Below, piece by piece: positions 1 through 8,563 of a stretch of 64,000 nucleotides of DNA (the first letter of the stretch is position 1; each line of letters begins with the position of its first letter). The DNA is from Spirochaetales bacterium (GTDB lineage: Bacteria > Spirochaetota > Spirochaetia > SZUA-6 > RPPD01). The notes below the pieces were generated by a model. It ran no database searches. It was not told the origin of the DNA and saw only the letters and a program-made list of their open reading frames with translations. Location: contig JAFGSW010000058.1 in the NCBI GenBank assembly GCA_016934415.1, forward strand, positions 1-64,000. Direction: 5' to 3'. The translations under genes and the position numbers were made by a program.

Positions 1-210
1 GACATATAGTTCCCCTTTCCCAAGGAACAGTATGCAGGATGGCGCCACCTGTTTCAATTATGTTGACGTCGCACTAGTGTCTTCTGGGATATTCCCATTT
101 AGGAGCCAAATCAGAAATATTCTATCTTCTTCTCCCTCAACAAAAATATCTCTTCTTCCGGGGTCCATATTGCATGATTTCAGAAATGAATCAGGAGTTC
201 TTCTTAGCAT
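1..210 (-). pseudogene. TOPRIM/DUF4435-like ORF, frameshifted and cut by window edge
   Basis: Immediately downstream of the AAA ATPase on the minus strand, an ATG at 210 opens a 50-codon frame that stops at 58-60. It contains DIFVEGEEDRIFL, which resembles the N-terminal VEGxxD motif of TOPRIM/DUF4435 nucleases. Shifting one base near position 70 gives a second frame (DVNIIETGGAIL) that stays open to base 1, so the gene looks like one protein broken by a single-base frameshift. The frame change could be a real mutation or a sequence error. The pairing with an ABC-type ATPase recalls the AriA/AriB (PARIS) defence pair, but only about 70 residues are visible. Codon use is AT-rich like its partner. 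Confidence 0.45.
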
Positions 211-216
211 ACTCTT

Positions 217-1473
217 TTATTTGAAAGTCAGTGTATTCTCTGGATAATTTGCAGCAATTTCTGGTGAATGTGTGGCAACTATTAATTGTGGTTGTGCCAG
301 AAAAGCACATTTTAATATTGCAGGAAGTAAATTTCTCTGCCAAGATAAATGCATGGACATTTCAGGTTCATCAATCGAAATTACAGTTCCTCTACGGCGA
401 GTAACTAATGCGGAAACTAATAAATAAAGTAGATGATACTCTCCTGAGCTCAAATTGAATTCAGTTAACTGGTTTCCATCATCATTGAATATTTGGAGAC
501 CCTCTTTTGGATGTACAACAATATTTTTATTAATAAAAAAAGAATTAACGGTTTTTATAAAAGTGTTTATTCTTTCAACGAGTAACACTCTTTCAGCGAT
601 TTTTGATTCTAAGAATTCAATATATGAACCAATAACCATAAGGGCATGAGGAGTAATTGTGGGATTTTGTTCATTTAAGATTTTAAAGAGTGCACCATAA
701 TCTAGTTGCTCTGTAGTTAATCCAAGGTCTGTTGCCGATTTATCAGATTTTTCAATTATAGTTAATCTATTTACTAAATCAGCTGCTTTAAACTCTTGCT
801 GATCAATATTTGATAATCGCGAAATAATTTTAGGAAATAATTCAGGTTCCGAAGATATGAAATATCTTCGATAATCAATCTGAGCTTCACTTATGAAATG
901 CCTGACTCGTCTAGATAATGGTGAATCATTTTTACTTATTTTTGTTTCTTTAACTTTGTCCAATTTTGACGAATGTGTTTTTTTGAAAAGTAAATACTCT
1001 TCAAATGTATCAAAATCTGAATCAACAAGGTCAATCGTTTTAATCCTTTCAGTACTTATAAAATCTAAATTGATGGTGCTCGTTTTATTAAAGTATTCAT
1101 TTTTAAAATTATCTATTTTCTCGGTGTCCCAATCTTCTATATTGCCTTTTACTATAGGGAGATCGACAGTCATATCCTGATAACAAACTTTTAAGAATTC
1201 TTTATCCTTTTTTCTTACTATCGGTTCACATGTGATTTCAGAATTGTCAGAAAAGCGTAAATGCGCTCTTTCAAAGGGCATAATTCTAAAAATATCAAAA
1301 TCCAATTTAGAGAAACCGTATATCATTTTTAATACAGTCGTTTTTCCTACACCATTTTGACCATCTATAATAATTAATGATGGCCTTTTATCAGATTCAC
1401 TTCTAATTTCAAAAGGAATTGTATGATCATATTTGTGAAATAACTTTGTAACATGAAATTCCTTTAACTGCAT
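217..1473 (-). CDS. AAA/ABC-type ATPase, defence-like (AriA/OLD-like)
   Basis: A 418-residue P-loop ATPase of the SMC/ABC-like AAA_15/AAA_21 type. Visible motifs are Walker A GQNGVGKT (residues 38-45), an ABC signature LSSGE (about 341-345), Walker B VISIDEPE (about 364-371) and an H-loop THSPE (about 401). The middle is a long helical insertion expected in this family. The ATG at 1473 is preferred over a TTG at 1491 because GAGGTG sits 5 bases upstream (1479-1484). The gene is far more AT-rich than nearly everything else here, suggesting horizontal transfer. It is followed by a TOPRIM-like ORF. ATPase-TOPRIM pairs act in phage defence (OLD, PARIS, Gabija), so a defence role is likely but inferred. 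Confidence 0.75.
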   Translation of the reverse strand: MQLKEFHVTKLFHKYDHTIPFEIRSESDKRPSLIIIDGQNGVGKTTVLKMIYGFSKLDFDIFRIMPFERAHLRFSDNSEITCEPIVRKKDKEFLKVCYQDMTVDLPIVKGNIEDWDTEKIDNFKNEYFNKTSTINLDFISTERIKTIDLVDSDFDTFEEYLLFKKTHSSKLDKVKETKISKNDSPLSRRVRHFISEAQIDYRRYFISSEPELFPKIISRLSNIDQQEFKAADLVNRLTIIEKSDKSATDLGLTTEQLDYGALFKILNEQNPTITPHALMVIGSYIEFLESKIAERVLLVERINTFIKTVNSFFINKNIVVHPKEGLQIFNDDGNQLTEFNLSSGEYHLLYLLVSALVTRRRGTVISIDEPEMSMHLSWQRNLLPAILKCAFLAQPQLIVATHSPEIAANYPENTLTFK

Positions 1474-2083
1474 AGAATCACCTCGATTCAAAAAAATGAA
1501 CTAAAATCTATCATAATACTTCTCTAATCTTATAAATATTTTAATCTATAGGCCTAAATACTGCAATAATTTCTGTTGTCACCTTATGAATGAACTATTT
1601 TTTATGGAAAATCTTAATTCCGGTGGTCAGTCAAGATATTTTCATTCATCAAACTCCATCTTTGTTGAGTACGAAATTCCATAATCAATTCTCACTTTTC
1701 AATAATCAAATTTTTATATGAAAATCATATTTACAGAATACAAGACTCAGACTTCTTTTTACTATAAATATTTCAATGTGCTACAATGTAAGTGTTTTTT
1801 CACATTGGTTTTTGATTACAAACAAAGTATTGAATCTTCTTTTCAGCATTTTTCTTTTTAATATATGTGTTCACCCAATTCTATCCTTGCTCTCTCCAGA
1901 ATTCGCACCGTGAATTGCGAGATTCTCTTCACTTTCATCGTGTCATCGGTTTGTATCGGTGCGATCGGTAGTTTCCTTCTCCCTTATCCGCGTTCATCCG
2001 CGTCTTATCCGTAGTTCTATTTCCTCTCCCCATCCGCGTCATCCGTCCTAACCGCTGGAAGCTACGCTGCGGTGATTCCGTGC
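1474..2083. other. gene-free AT-rich gap ending in ATCCGCG-type repeats
   Basis: No reading frame here is convincing. Bases up to about 1900 are AT-rich like the ATPase gene. From about 1960 to 2095 the sequence changes to runs such as TTATCCGCGTTCATCCGCG and CCATCCGCGTCATCCG, members of a degenerate repeat found in many gaps of this window. The composition change marks the probable right border of the AT-rich island. Confidence 0.6.
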
Positions 2084-4015
2084 CTATCCGTGGTTCTCTT
2101 TCAGCGCCGCCAGCAGCCCGCCTTTCAGCATGATGTCTACAGACCGTCCGCTCTCCCCGCAGCGCGCTCCGAACGAATAGTTTTTCGTCCTGTTCTCCAC
2201 CGTGATCGGCTTTCCGTCGGCAAGGTGAGTGCGGAGGTCGCGGATGATGAGCGCATCGCCGGGCTCGATCTTGTCGTAGTCGGCGGGGTTGTCGAACTCG
2301 AGCGGCACGATGCCGAAGTTGACCAGGTTGGCGCGATGGATGCGCGCGAAGCTCTTGGCGAGGACGGCCTTCACGCCCAGGAACATGGGCGCGAGCGCGG
2401 CGTGCTCGCGCGACGAGCCCTGGCCGTAGTTCTCCCCGCCCACGATGACGCCCGCGCCCGCCGCCAGGGCCTTTTTATGAAATTCGGGATCGAGCGCCTC
2501 GAACACGTGCTTCGAGATCTCGGGGATGTTCGAGCGCAGGGGCAGAATTTTTGCGCCGGCCGGCATGATGTGGTCGGTGGTGACGTTGTCGCCGGTCTTG
2601 ATGAGCACCGCGGCCTCGATCGCGTCGGGCAGGGCGCTCCCCAGCGGCACGGGCTTGATGTTCGGGCCGTACACGATCTCGGCGTCGGCGGGCGGCGCCG
2701 GCTCGGGCGGGATGAGCATGCCGTCGTCCACCTCGAGGTAACGCGTATAGTCGGCCTTCCTGATGCCGCGGATGCGCGTGGGATCGGTGAACTCGCCGTA
2801 GAGGGCCGCCGCCGCCGCGGTTTCGGGCGAGACGAGGTAGACGCCCGCGTCGGCGGTGCCGGAGCGGCCCTTGAAGTTGCGGTTGAAGGTGCGCACCGAG
2901 ACGCCTTCCGTGCAGGGCGCGAACCCCATGCCGATGCAGGGGCCGCAGGCCGATTCGAGAAAGCGGGCCCCCGCGGTCAGGAGCTTCTGGGCGATGCCGG
3001 CCTTCACCGCGCTCACGTACGCCTGGCGCGAGCCGGGGGAGATGCCGAGCGATACGCGCTCGTGTATCTGCCGGCCGGTGAGTATGTCGGCGGCAATGCC
3101 GAGGTCGTTCAGCGAGGAATTGGTGCATGAGCCGATGACCACCTGGTCCACCTTTCGCCCCGCGATCTCGGAAACCGGGACGACGTTGTCGGGCGAGTGG
3201 GGCTGCGCCGCCATGGGGACGATCTCGTCCAGGTTCAGGTCGATGACGCGGGCGTAGCGCGCTCCCTCGTCGGCCGAGAGCCCGGCCCACTCGTGGCCGC
3301 GGCGCTGGAGGTCGAGCCACTTCCGCGTCGTCTCGTCAGAGGGGAAGACCGAGGAGGTGGCCCCGAGCTCGGCTCCCATGTTGGTGATGGTGGCCCGCTC
3401 GGGCACGGAGAGCGTCTTCACGCCCGGCCCGAAGTATTCGTACACCTTGCCCACGCCGCCCTTGACGGTCTCCATTTTGAGCAGGGTGAGGATGACGTCC
3501 TTGGCCGCGCACATCGGCTTGAGCCTGCCCGAGAGCCTGACGCCGACGACCTCGGGCATGAGGAGGTGAAACGGGGAGCCGGCCATGGCCGCGGCCACGT
3601 CGAGTCCGCCCGCGCCGATGGCGAGCATGCTCAAGCCCCCGCCGGTGGGCGTGTGGGAGTCGGAGCCGAGGAGCGTCTTGCCGGGAATCCCGAAGCGCTC
3701 GAGGTGCGCCTGGTGGCAGATGCCGTTGCCGGGTCGGGAGAACCAGACGCCGAACTTGCGCGCCGTGCTCTGCAGGAAGCGGTGGTCGTCCATGTTCTTG
3801 TTGTCCGCCTGCGAGGTGTTGTGGTCCACGTACGACACCGAAAGCTCCGTCTTTACCCGATCGAGGCCGAGCGCGGCGAACTGCAGGTAGACGAGCGTGC
3901 CGGTGGCGTCCTGGGTGAGGGTCTGGTCGATGCGGATCGATATTTCGCTCCCGGCGATCAACCTGCCGGACACGAGGTGGGTGGAAATTATCTTTTCGGT
4001 GACGCTGAGCGCCAT
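2084..4015 (-). CDS. aconitate hydratase, monomeric short form
   Basis: A 643-residue aconitase family enzyme interconverting citrate and isocitrate in the cytoplasm. The [4Fe-4S] ligands are visible as VIGSCTNSS and ACGPCIGMG. The C-terminal swivel domain follows, with GGENYGQGSSREHAAL. At about 640 residues it matches the compact putative-aconitase subfamily rather than the roughly 890-residue AcnA or AcnB. AGGAGG lies 6-8 bases before the ATG. A good promoter (4052-4080) stands upstream. It is a single gene, not in an operon. A homoaconitase or isopropylmalate isomerase role is possible but less likely because both domains are fused. Confidence 0.9.
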   Translation of the reverse strand: MALSVTEKIISTHLVSGRLIAGSEISIRIDQTLTQDATGTLVYLQFAALGLDRVKTELSVSYVDHNTSQADNKNMDDHRFLQSTARKFGVWFSRPGNGICHQAHLERFGIPGKTLLGSDSHTPTGGGLSMLAIGAGGLDVAAAMAGSPFHLLMPEVVGVRLSGRLKPMCAAKDVILTLLKMETVKGGVGKVYEYFGPGVKTLSVPERATITNMGAELGATSSVFPSDETTRKWLDLQRRGHEWAGLSADEGARYARVIDLNLDEIVPMAAQPHSPDNVVPVSEIAGRKVDQVVIGSCTNSSLNDLGIAADILTGRQIHERVSLGISPGSRQAYVSAVKAGIAQKLLTAGARFLESACGPCIGMGFAPCTEGVSVRTFNRNFKGRSGTADAGVYLVSPETAAAAALYGEFTDPTRIRGIRKADYTRYLEVDDGMLIPPEPAPPADAEIVYGPNIKPVPLGSALPDAIEAAVLIKTGDNVTTDHIMPAGAKILPLRSNIPEISKHVFEALDPEFHKKALAAGAGVIVGGENYGQGSSREHAALAPMFLGVKAVLAKSFARIHRANLVNFGIVPLEFDNPADYDKIEPGDALIIRDLRTHLADGKPITVENRTKNYSFGARCGESGRSVDIMLKGGLLAALKENHG

Positions 4016-4051
4016 GGGTCTGCCTCCTTGGATTTGCGGGCGATGTGTGTA

Positions 4052-4080
4052 TTAATAATCAATCGCCGCGCGAGAGTCAA
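4052..4080 (-). promoter_or_regulatory. sigma-70-type promoter for aconitase
   Basis: On the minus strand TTGACT (4075-4080) and TATTAA (4052-4057) are separated by 17 bases. They lie about 37 bases upstream of the aconitase ATG, leaving room for the AGGAGG ribosome binding site. Inferred from consensus only. Confidence 0.55.
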
Positions 4081-4192
4081 ACCCGTGAACCCGGCTCTTC
4101 GTGTCCTCTTCCTCGGCCCTCGGACCGGTTGATTGACAAGACACTTGTGGAAATCGGCGTCTTAATCGACAATGCAAGGGAAGGAGCACTCT

Positions 4193-5470
4193 ATGAAAAA
4201 AACCATTGCCTTCGCTCTTGCTTTGTTTCTGGCAGTCGCCGCAGCGGGCTTCGCTCAGCCGTATCACATCGATTTCGGCAATCTCCCGCCGGACCAGGCC
4301 TTCCGCCGGCGCGTCGAGGATTTTTTCAAAATTTATAAATATGTCAACCACTGGACTCCGGAATGGAAGTACGAAATCTCCAAGGAAAAGGCCGTGGGGA
4401 TTATGGAGGCGCTCCTCAAGGAGACAGGGGACAAAATCGCGGCGTCTCCGGAAGAAAACATCGATCTTGCCCTTTTCCACTCCCTCCTCCGGACCTGCCT
4501 TTATAACCTGGACGCGGGCAATCAATATAACATCGTCTCCTCCGAACTCGCGGACTTGTCGGCGCGTCATCCCGCGGACTACCGGCCCTCATGGATGCTC
4601 GGCGCCTTTTATTCCCATGCCGGCAACTGTTTCGACGCCATCCGGCGATATCATTATATTTTTGAAAAGGTATTCACCGACGGTCGGATGTCCACGGATG
4701 TGGTGGAGGATTACTGCGCCGCCGCCCTCATGGCCCTTATGCCCGTACGCTGCCTCCATATGGCGGACCAGTTGGCGGCGGTGAACAACGCCGCCGATCC
4801 GACGGAGGCCTTCCCGCTTTATAACCAGGCGAAGGCCCAGTTGAAAACGCCGCCCGTCGGCACCGCCCTGCCGTACGACAAGGTTTTTTTGGCGCTCGAG
4901 CGGGAGCACGGCGCCGGCTTTCTATGCCGCCTCTTCGGCGCTTGGCTGCCCGTGAAGGAGGAATGGTCGGTAAAGCCTCTCGCTGTCACCGAAAAAGGCT
5001 CCGGGGGAATGATCATGACCGTGCCCCTGACGAGCGAAAAGGGCCGGCATATAGACGTGACGATCCTGACGCTCTTTCAGGCTCAGCCTCGGGAGTCGTT
5101 CGATGAGTTCTTGAAAAAGAACCTCAAGCGCTTCAAGAACGCGATCCCCTTCCAGGCCGGGAACCTGGACTGGCCGCTCCAGGTCTACGAAATTCGCGAT
5201 TCGGAAACCTACCGCGAGAACGGAGGCGCGCATGGATTCGTGGCGATGCTCAAGCGCGCCGAGCCCAAGATAAAAGGGCTCGCCGTGGAGCACCCTTCGC
5301 ACTTCCCGCGGGGAGACAAAACGGGCGCTGTCTACTATCAGGACAAGGGCGGCTACACCCGTTTCGACGGCGATATGTACTATTACTTTCTCCTCGACTC
5401 CTGCGAGGCGGTGTTCGACCAGTCGAAGGCCGCGTTCTTCGAATGGCTCGAGGGCGTGCTCCTGGATTGA
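4193..5470 (+). CDS. exported protein of unknown function
   Basis: A 425-residue protein with a clear signal peptide (MKKTIAFALALFLAVAAAGFA, cleavage probably after GFA), so it is periplasmic or surface exposed. The ATG at 4193 is chosen over 4172 because AAGGAG is six bases upstream and the signal peptide begins there. The first 200 residues are helix-rich with regular Leu/Ala spacing and could form TPR-like repeats. The rest is mixed alpha/beta. No family was recognised with confidence. The third-position GC bias is strong, as in the neighbours, so the frame is real. It stands alone between divergent aconitase and the TrmB gene. Confidence 0.75.
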   Translation: MKKTIAFALALFLAVAAAGFAQPYHIDFGNLPPDQAFRRRVEDFFKIYKYVNHWTPEWKYEISKEKAVGIMEALLKETGDKIAASPEENIDLALFHSLLRTCLYNLDAGNQYNIVSSELADLSARHPADYRPSWMLGAFYSHAGNCFDAIRRYHYIFEKVFTDGRMSTDVVEDYCAAALMALMPVRCLHMADQLAAVNNAADPTEAFPLYNQAKAQLKTPPVGTALPYDKVFLALEREHGAGFLCRLFGAWLPVKEEWSVKPLAVTEKGSGGMIMTVPLTSEKGRHIDVTILTLFQAQPRESFDEFLKKNLKRFKNAIPFQAGNLDWPLQVYEIRDSETYRENGGAHGFVAMLKRAEPKIKGLAVEHPSHFPRGDKTGAVYYQDKGGYTRFDGDMYYYFLLDSCEAVFDQSKAAFFEWLEGVLLD

Positions 5471-5833
5471 GCGGAATCAACCCCAAGCCTCGTGAACACG
5501 GAGGAAAACTGCGGATGACGCGGATAGCGCGGATGGGAAAAAGAGGAAAGAAAAGAGAGTGTATAGAAGCGATGAAAACCGGCCTGCCCGATACGGCTCG
5601 ATTTTTTAAACGGTTATAGTTCTCATACCTTTCACATTTACTTATCGATCCTCGCTCTTTTTCGCAGAAATCTTTTTTTCCTACCCCCCGTCAGTGTCAT
5701 CGGATTCCATCAGTGTGAGCGCTGGAAACTCACTGGAAACGTCGTTGGGAGATGCGCTCCGCGATCCAGCGGTTCCCTTTCCTTCTTCTCTCATCCGCGT
5801 TTATCCGTCGTTTTCTTTTTTTCGCGGGTTTGG
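5471..5833. other. intergenic region with degenerate GCGGATG/ATCCGCG repeats
   Basis: No gene is visible. The first part carries ACTGCGGATGACGCGGATAG (about 5508-5530). The end carries CATCCGCGTTTATCCGTCG (about 5793-5812), members of the dispersed repeat class in opposite orientations. The middle is featureless pyrimidine-rich DNA. Confidence 0.5.
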
Positions 5834-5862
5834 TTGACAAACCGGCTTGTACACACTATATT
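5834..5862 (+). promoter_or_regulatory. near-consensus promoter giving a leaderless trmB-like mRNA
   Basis: TTGACA (5834-5839), a 17-base spacer and TATATT (5857-5862). Only seven bases separate the -10 element from the ATG at 5870. The expected transcription start therefore falls on or next to the start codon. No Shine-Dalgarno sequence is present. Confidence 0.75.
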
Positions 5863-5882
5863 AACTACCATGGTAGTCAATA
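5859..5882. promoter_or_regulatory. palindromic operator over -10 and start codon
   Basis: A dyad centred at 5870.5 has 11 of 12 complementary base pairs. Its core ACTACCATGGTAGT (5864-5877) is a perfect palindrome. It covers the end of the -10 hexamer, the expected start site and the start codon of the TrmB-type regulator. That is the arrangement expected for autorepression. Confidence 0.55.
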
Positions 5883-6691
5883 ATATCCTTGAAGCCTTGA
5901 GGGACATTGGATTTTCGGAATACGAGGCGCGCGCCTACGTGAGCGCGCTCCAGTTGAAAACCGCCACGGCGTATGAGATCGCGCGGGACGCCCGCATCCC
6001 GACTTCGAAGGTGTACGGGACGATCGAACGCCTCCGGGAGAAGAAGCTCGTCTTCGAGACCTCGCGGGACGGCAAGAAGAAGTACGTGCCGCTTGCGGGG
6101 GACGAGTTTCTGGCGCGCGCGCGAAGCCTCTCCGAGAAGCGCTTTGAATCGCTCGCCCGGGACCTGAAGGAGCTCCCCGCGGGCGGGGACGTCTCGTTCA
6201 TCTGGAACATCGACCAATACGACGCGCTCGTCGAAAAAAGCGGGCGGCTCGTGCGGGAGGCGAAGGAGACGCTTCTCCTCTCCCTCTGGCCCGAGGAACT
6301 CGAGGCGATCTTCGACGACCTGGCGGCAGCGGAGAGGCGGGGCGTGCGCATCGCCCTGATCCATTTCGGGATGAGAATCGGGCGAAAGGCGGGGACGATG
6401 TATCCCCATCCCATCGAGGACACGCTCTACGCCGAACGGGGCGGCCGCGGCTTCACGCTGGTCGCGGACTCGCGCGTCGCTGTCATGGGCACGATGTTCG
6501 GCAAAGGCGGGGTGGAGGGCGCCTGGAGCGCCAACCGCGGGTTCGTGCTCCTCGCCGAGGACTACCTGAAGCACGATATCTACATCATGAAGATCGTCAA
6601 TCGGTTCGACCGCGAATTGATCGGTCGGTTCGGGCAAAATTACGCGCTGTTGCGCGACGTCTTCCGGGACAGGGAAGCGCGCAAAAAATGA
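5870..6691 (+). CDS. TrmB-family transcriptional regulator
   Basis: A 273-residue regulator. Residues 1-75 form a winged helix typical of TrmB proteins (LRDIGFSEYEARAYVSAL, then IARDARIPTSKVYGTIERL). The C-terminal part resembles the TrmB effector-binding domain, which in known members senses sugars. The ATG at 5870 is chosen because the promoter -10 ends seven bases upstream and the conserved wHTH starts directly after it. A TTG start at 5834 would lie inside the -35 box. The gene is followed after 42 bases by a class IV aminotransferase on the same strand, which it may control. Confidence 0.85.
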   Translation: MVVNNILEALRDIGFSEYEARAYVSALQLKTATAYEIARDARIPTSKVYGTIERLREKKLVFETSRDGKKKYVPLAGDEFLARARSLSEKRFESLARDLKELPAGGDVSFIWNIDQYDALVEKSGRLVREAKETLLLSLWPEELEAIFDDLAAAERRGVRIALIHFGMRIGRKAGTMYPHPIEDTLYAERGGRGFTLVADSRVAVMGTMFGKGGVEGAWSANRGFVLLAEDYLKHDIYIMKIVNRFDRELIGRFGQNYALLRDVFRDREARKK

Positions 6692-6733
6692 AATCACCCT
6701 TCGCCCTCTCGGCGAAGAGTGGAAGGTGGGATC

Positions 6734-7624
6734 ATGATCTACATCGACGGTACACTCCACAAGAATGGAAATGATGCGAAGATTTCGGTCTTCGACCACG
6801 GCCTCCTCTACGGCGACGGCGTCTTCGAGGGTATCCGCGTGTATCGCGGCCGTCCCTTCCGTCTTCAGGCCCACCTCGACCGCTTGTTCGCGGGCGCCCG
6901 CGCAATGCGGCTCGAGGTTCCGGAGACGGCGGCTCGAATCGCGGAGCTGATCAACGGGATGATCGAGTCCGACGGCCGGCGCGAGGCGTACATCCGGCTG
7001 GTGGTGACGCGCGGGGCCGGCGATCTGGGCCTCAATCCGCGGACGTGCCCGCGCCCTTCGCTCGTCATCATCCTCGACGACATCAGTCTTTACCCGCGCG
7101 AGTTCTACGAGCAAGGCATCACCCTCTGCACGGCGAGTTGGCGGCGGCCGCCGGCCGATTGCCTGAACCCCCGCATCAAATCGCTCAATTACCTCAACAA
7201 CGTGCTCGCCAAGATCGAGGCGAACGACCGGGGCTGCCACGAGGCGCTCATCCTCAACAAGGAGGGATTGGTGGCCGAGTGCACCGCGGACAATGTCTTC
7301 TATGCAGAGCGCGGGCGGCTTTTCACGCCCGACCTCTCGGCCGGCGCGCTCGAGGGGGTGACCCGGGGCGCGGTGCTCGAGCTCGCCGCCTCCCTCGGGA
7401 TCGAGGCGGCCGAGCGGCGGGTGAACCTTTACGACCTCTATGCGGCCGACGAGTGCTTCCTCACGGGCACCGGCGCCGAGCTCGTGCCGGCCGTGGAAAT
7501 CGACGGCCGCGCGGTCGGCGCCGCCCGGCCCGGACCGATCTTCGCCCGCATTCGCGAGGCCTTCGCCCGGCTTGTTGAAGAAGAGAGTGCGCTGCGGCCG
7601 GAGTTCGCCGGGGCTCGGCGATGA
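6734..7624 (+). CDS. branched-chain amino acid aminotransferase-like (PLP class IV)
   Basis: A 296-residue fold-type IV PLP enzyme of the IlvE/DAAT/PabC family. The probable Schiff-base Lys is Lys149 in RIKSLNYLNN. The cofactor-binding LVAECTADNVFY and substrate-loop GTGAELVPAVEIDGR segments match IlvE-type branched-chain transaminases. It likely transfers the amino group between glutamate and branched 2-oxo acids. The ATG at 6734 has AGGTGG close upstream and begins the usual MIYIDG opening. A D-amino acid transaminase or aminodeoxychorismate lyase is the alternative. It is in tandem with the TrmB-type gene. Its end abuts copy C of the 186-bp element. Confidence 0.85.
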   Translation: MIYIDGTLHKNGNDAKISVFDHGLLYGDGVFEGIRVYRGRPFRLQAHLDRLFAGARAMRLEVPETAARIAELINGMIESDGRREAYIRLVVTRGAGDLGLNPRTCPRPSLVIILDDISLYPREFYEQGITLCTASWRRPPADCLNPRIKSLNYLNNVLAKIEANDRGCHEALILNKEGLVAECTADNVFYAERGRLFTPDLSAGALEGVTRGAVLELAASLGIEAAERRVNLYDLYAADECFLTGTGAELVPAVEIDGRAVGAARPGPIFARIREAFARLVEEESALRPEFAGARR

Positions 7625-7637
7625 AGGTTCTTCATGC

Positions 7638-7823
7638 TTTCGAAAAACCGAATGCGGTTTTTCGAAAACTTCCATATATGTAAACTAGAAATTGCCGGAG
7701 AACCTACTATCAAGCTTTCCGAGTATTTCAGATAAAATTACCGGATAAATCATTCGTTCTTATAATTCCGGCAATTTCATTATTAGGGAGCGGAAAAGCT
7801 CAACTTTTTCGCTCCCTAATAAT
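7638..7823 (-). repeat. composite hairpin element, copy C
   Basis: Read on the minus strand, the element starts at the TAG stop of cobO. Hairpin 1 (7779-7823) has arms ATTATTAGGGAGCG and CGCTCCCTAATAAT. GAAATTGCCGG (7768-7778) and its complement (7688-7698) form an internal inverted repeat. A GTTTACAT motif then leads to hairpin 2 (7638-7667) with CGAAAAACCG and CGGTTTTTCG arms around a four-base loop. Layout and length match copies A and B. Confidence 0.75.
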
Positions 7824-8343
7824 CGATTCCCTTTATATTCTTCATCCCCCGCCGGAACGGGTGCCGCACCTCTTCCATCGACGTGACGAGATCGGCTTTC
7901 GCGAGGACCTCCGCCGGCATGTCGCGGCCGGTGAGGCAGACGTGCACGTGTCTTGGCCGGGCGGCGATTACGTCCAGAACGGCTCCCGTGTCCACATAGC
8001 CGTAGGCGAAAGGATACGCGATCTCGTCGAGAATGACGAGGTCGTAATTTCCCGTGGCGATTTTTCCGGCGGCGAGCTCCCACGCCGCGTGTGCGGCCCG
8101 CCGGTGCGCGGCGGCCCTATCGGGTTTGAAAATGAAGCCTTCTCCTAAAACGTGGATCTCAAACCGGTCGCCGAACGCCCGGGCGGCCTCCCGCTCGCCG
8201 CTCGCGTTCTTTGGGCTCTTCACAAACTGGACGAGACAAGCCGACAGCCCGTGGCCGAGCGCGCGCAGGGCGACGCCCAGCGCCGCGGTCGTTTTCCCCT
8301 TGCCGGGGCCTGTGAAGACGATGACGATTCCCTTCTGTTTCAT
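7816..8343 (-). CDS. cobO: cob(I)alamin adenosyltransferase, CobO/BtuR type
   Basis: A 175-residue cytoplasmic enzyme adenosylating corrinoids with ATP to make coenzyme B12. It shows the family P-loop TGPGKGKTTAALG (about residues 11-23), a Walker B-like YDLVILDEI and the conserved LTGRDMP near the C-terminus. The start at 8343 is chosen because the P-loop must be close to the N-terminus and a promoter (8362-8390) lies just upstream. Its mRNA leader would be only about 11 bases. No other cobalamin genes are nearby, suggesting salvage. The stop codon TAG is part of the first hairpin of repeat copy C. Confidence 0.9.
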   Translation of the reverse strand: MKQKGIVIVFTGPGKGKTTAALGVALRALGHGLSACLVQFVKSPKNASGEREAARAFGDRFEIHVLGEGFIFKPDRAAAHRRAAHAAWELAAGKIATGNYDLVILDEIAYPFAYGYVDTGAVLDVIAARPRHVHVCLTGRDMPAEVLAKADLVTSMEEVRHPFRRGMKNIKGIDY

Positions 8344-8361
8344 GCCGTAAACCTGCGCCAC

Positions 8362-8390
8362 AGTGTAGCGCGTAAGCCTTCTCTGGTCAA
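8362..8390 (-). promoter_or_regulatory. promoter with very short leader for cobO
   Basis: On the minus strand TTGACC (8385-8390), a 17-base spacer and TACACT (8362-8367). The -10 ends 18 bases before the ATG at 8343, so the leader should be about 11 bases and carries only a weak CAGG. Confidence 0.55.
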
Positions 8391-8563
8391 AGGATTCACT
8401 ACCGCTGGAAAACATGATAATAACCACGAAGGACACTTCGTCTTTTTCGTGGTTGATTCTCAGCCGATAATTTTAGGGTGCGGAGTTCTTCCTTTCACGA
8501 AGGAAATTTCGTATACTGAAAACGACTCCGTCCTGCGACGGAAAAGAAAGCGATGAGGGACCT

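Noticed and set aside
2072-3130. Plus-strand ORF of 352 codons opposite aconitase
   Set aside because: Shadow of the aconitase gene; composition is typical of antisense GC-rich frames and there is no ribosome binding site.
5861-7675. Long minus-strand ORF (604 codons) opposite the TrmB and aminotransferase genes
   Set aside because: It is an antisense shadow in GC-rich DNA. The peptide is Arg/Glu/Val-rich and low-complexity, while both sense genes have clear families.
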